Shown here in pieces: positions 62,242-64,000 of a stretch of DNA of 64,000 bases. Position 1 is the stretch's first letter. Every line of letters starts with the position of its first letter. The stretch is from contig NZ_JAENIK010000012.1 in the NCBI RefSeq assembly GCF_016595465.1, forward strand, positions 744,001 through 808,000, given 5' to 3'. The notes below the pieces were generated by a model. That model was not told where the DNA came from, did no database searches, and was given only the letters and a program-made list of their open reading frames with translations. The stretch comes from Luteolibacter yonseiensis (lineage in GTDB: Bacteria > Verrucomicrobiota > Verrucomicrobiia > Verrucomicrobiales > Akkermansiaceae). The position numbers were made by a program, and so were the translations under genes.

Positions 62242-63176
62242 AAACCCGCACGCTTGGCAAGACGGGCATCGAGCTGCCGATCCTCTCCTTCGGAGCGTCG
62301 TCGCTCGGGGCGGAGTTCCGTTCCATCACTCTGGAGGAAGCCATGCTTTCGACGAAGACAGCCATCGATCTCGGCATGAACTTCATCGACACCTCGCCAT
62401 TTTACGGGCGCGGCATGTCGGAAATCATGCTTGGCCTGGGCCTCAAGGGAATTCCACGCGGGAGCTATCTGTTAGGCACCAAACTGGGACGTTACTCGGA
62501 CATCCACTTTGATTTCTCGGCAAGGCGTGTGGAGGAATCCGTACACGTCTCGCTGCAAAGGCTCGGCACGGATCATCTGGATATCCTTTTGCTGCATGAT
62601 GTGGAATTCGTGCCCCTCGCACAAATCTGGGAGGAAACCCTGCCCGCCGTCCTGAAACTGAAGCGGCAGGGAAAGGTCCGCGCGGTGGGATTTTCCTGTT
62701 ATCCGCTCAAGACCTTTCATTCGGTGCTGGATCACGTGGAGGATGAGATCGACTGCGTGCTTTCCTATAATCGACACACCTTGCAGAACACGTCATTTGC
62801 GGAAGATCTGCTCCCGCGCCTGGAGGCGAAATCCATCGGCGCGATGAATGCCGGTCCGTTCTCGGCGAGGCTTCTGACGAATGCCGAGTTGCCCGCATGG
62901 CTGAAGGAGCCGGAGGAAGTGAAGGCCGCCGCACGGGCCGCCGCGAAGCTCTGCGCCGGCCGCGGTGTGGATCTCGCGCAACTGGCGCTCCAGTTTTCCT
63001 GCGAGCATCCTGGTCTGGCGACCACCATCGCCGGTTCCGCGAATCCGGCCAACATCCGCAAGTGGGCGGAATGGCTCGAACAACCCATCGACCGCGAACT
63101 GCTGGCCGACGTGCTCGCCATTTTCTCCCCGGTCAGGAACATCGGCCACACCGAGGGCCTTCCGGAAAACAACTGA
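62238..63176 (+). CDS. Aldo/keto reductase
   Basis: 312 residues. MKTRTLGKTGIELPILSFGA, FIDTSPFYGRGMSEIMLGLG (Asp and Tyr of the tetrad), LLGTKLGRYSD (Lys) and LDILLLHDVEFVPLAQIWEE (His). It resembles the L-galactose/D-threo-aldose 1-dehydrogenase clade, which oxidises deoxy- or hexoses such as L-fucose to lactones. It overlaps both neighbours (ATGA and TGATG). Confidence 0.92.
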   Translation: MKTRTLGKTGIELPILSFGASSLGAEFRSITLEEAMLSTKTAIDLGMNFIDTSPFYGRGMSEIMLGLGLKGIPRGSYLLGTKLGRYSDIHFDFSARRVEESVHVSLQRLGTDHLDILLLHDVEFVPLAQIWEETLPAVLKLKRQGKVRAVGFSCYPLKTFHSVLDHVEDEIDCVLSYNRHTLQNTSFAEDLLPRLEAKSIGAMNAGPFSARLLTNAELPAWLKEPEEVKAAARAAAKLCAGRGVDLAQLALQFSCEHPGLATTIAGSANPANIRKWAEWLEQPIDRELLADVLAIFSPVRNIGHTEGLPENN

Positions 63177-64000
63177 TGCAAGCCATCCAATTCACCGCGC
63201 CTCGGGAGATCAATCTGGTCGATCTGGAGGAACCCGCCGTCCCGAAACCGGGCGAGGCTCTCGTCCGCACGCACCGCATGGGCATCTGCGGCACGGACCT
63301 CGCATGTTACCTCGGAAAATTTCCCTTCTTCGCCTATCCCCGCACACCGGGCCATGAACTCGGACTGGAAGTCGTGGCGGTGGCGGAGGACGTGACGAAT
63401 GTGAAACCCGGCGACAAGTGCTCGCTGGAACCTTATGTGAATGATCCGGACTCCGCCACCTCGCTCAAGGGAGCACAGAATTGCTGCCCCGGCGTTCAGG
63501 TCATCGGCGTCCACAACAATGGCGGCCTGCGCAAGGGAGTCTTCGCTGTGCCCGCCCGCAAGCTGCATCCGGGCAACGATCTCACCTACGACCAGCTCGC
63601 GCTCGTGGAAACACTGGCCATCGGCTATCATGCGGTGCAACGCGGGAACCCCGCGGTGGGAGAAACCGTGCTCGTCATCGGGGCGGGCCCCATCGGCCTC
63701 GCTTGCCTGGAGTTTTTAAAACTGATGGAGGTGACGACCATCGTCATGGACATGGTGGAAAGCCGGCTGGATTTCTGTCGGGAAAATCTCGGCATCCGCC
63801 ACGCCATTCCATTCAAGGCGGATGGCTCGCATCTGGCGGAATTGGAAAACCTGACCGATGGCCGGCTCGCCGATGTCATCATCGATGCCACGGGAAACCC
63901 GGTGTCCATGTCCACCTGCTTCAACTATGCCGCCTTCACCGGCCGTGTGGTTTACGTCGGCATCACCACCTCGGAACTCACGTTCCCGCACGCGCCGGTT
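63176..64000 (+). CDS. Zinc-type alcohol dehydrogenase, 3' end cut by window
   Basis: 275 codons, still open at the window end. MDR fold with the catalytic zinc residues in GICGTDLACY and PGHELGLEVVAVAEDV, and nucleotide loop VLVIGAGPIGLACLEFLKLM. The structural zinc lobe, usually four Cys, here reads NDPDSATSLKGAQNCC and keeps only the last Cys pair, so structural zinc is probably missing. Together with the TIM-barrel isomerase and the AKR it probably oxidises a sugar or sugar acid. Confidence 0.92.
   Translation, partial: MQAIQFTAPREINLVDLEEPAVPKPGEALVRTHRMGICGTDLACYLGKFPFFAYPRTPGHELGLEVVAVAEDVTNVKPGDKCSLEPYVNDPDSATSLKGAQNCCPGVQVIGVHNNGGLRKGVFAVPARKLHPGNDLTYDQLALVETLAIGYHAVQRGNPAVGETVLVIGAGPIGLACLEFLKLMEVTTIVMDMVESRLDFCRENLGIRHAIPFKADGSHLAELENLTDGRLADVIIDATGNPVSMSTCFNYAAFTGRVVYVGITTSELTFPHAPV

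Overview
The window (about 60% GC) looks like a chromosomal segment of a Verrucomicrobiota bacterium, probably a Luteolibacter/Verrucomicrobium-like member of the Verrucomicrobiales. This is an inference from a PEP-CTERM protein, GH127 and DUF6807 secreted proteins, a Gld-like ABC/DUF4340 operon, a system II cytochrome c assembly pair and many secreted proteins without close functional names. No rRNA or tRNA gene was recognised. Coding is dense on both strands and housekeeping genes are scattered: rpmI-rplT, mgtE, rarA, recN, folate cyclo-ligase, sdhB, psd, glnD, rpsP.

Layout. 1-2.9 kb: a truncated MFS exporter, rplT and rpmI with an intrinsic terminator, and a small secreted protein, all on the minus strand. 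3.06-10.57 kb: a tight nine-gene plus-strand operon joining a membrane-embedded spermidine-synthase-like protein, a Ser/Gly-rich exported protein, a duplicated DUF350 protein, an unknown acidic protein, a TVGYGD ion channel with a TrkA-like cytosolic domain, YjfI (DUF2170), PspA, a small anchored protein and SpeD. An AAA+ ATPase with a TerB-like N-terminus follows. 12.05-13.02 kb: a frameshifted REP-associated tyrosine transposase (RAYT) flanked by two inverted ~134-bp REP-spacer-REP modules. 13-20.4 kb: GH127, MgtE, RarA, DUF6807 and a beta-propeller. 20.8-25.2 kb: recN, a retropepsin-like protease, CYTH, a ParE-type toxin-antitoxin pair, a TPR protein and a folate enzyme. 25.4-31.4 kb: a GldA/F/G-like ABC operon with a DUF4340 protein and an esterase. 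31.4-37.1 kb: secreted, PEP-CTERM and copper/SCO-type genes. 37.2-44 kb: msrB, sdhB, potC and the ResB/CcsA system. 44-51.7 kb: psd, glnD, rpsP, secreted and membrane proteins. 52-55.1 kb: two Hsp20 genes, a pair of complex terminator-like hairpins and a metal ABC transporter. 55.3-64 kb: sugar kinase plus nucleotidyltransferase, nspC behind a canonical sigma-54 promoter, an HxlR/SnoaL/SDR cluster, and an AraC-controlled sugar-oxidation cluster cut by the window end.

Polyamines are a recurring theme: the Psp-linked SpeE-like/SpeD pair, an isolated PotC permease and NspC. The most interesting system is the Psp-polyamine-ion-channel operon. It resembles the E. coli yjfIJKLM-yjfC locus (PspA, DUF2170, DUF350, a low-complexity lipoprotein and a glutathionylspermidine-synthase homologue) but uses a membrane aminopropyltransferase-like protein plus SpeD and adds an ion channel, which suggests an envelope-stress module that acts through polyamines and ion flux. 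Next come the RAYT/REP transposition unit and the sigma-54 promoter with an upstream perfect palindrome ahead of nspC.
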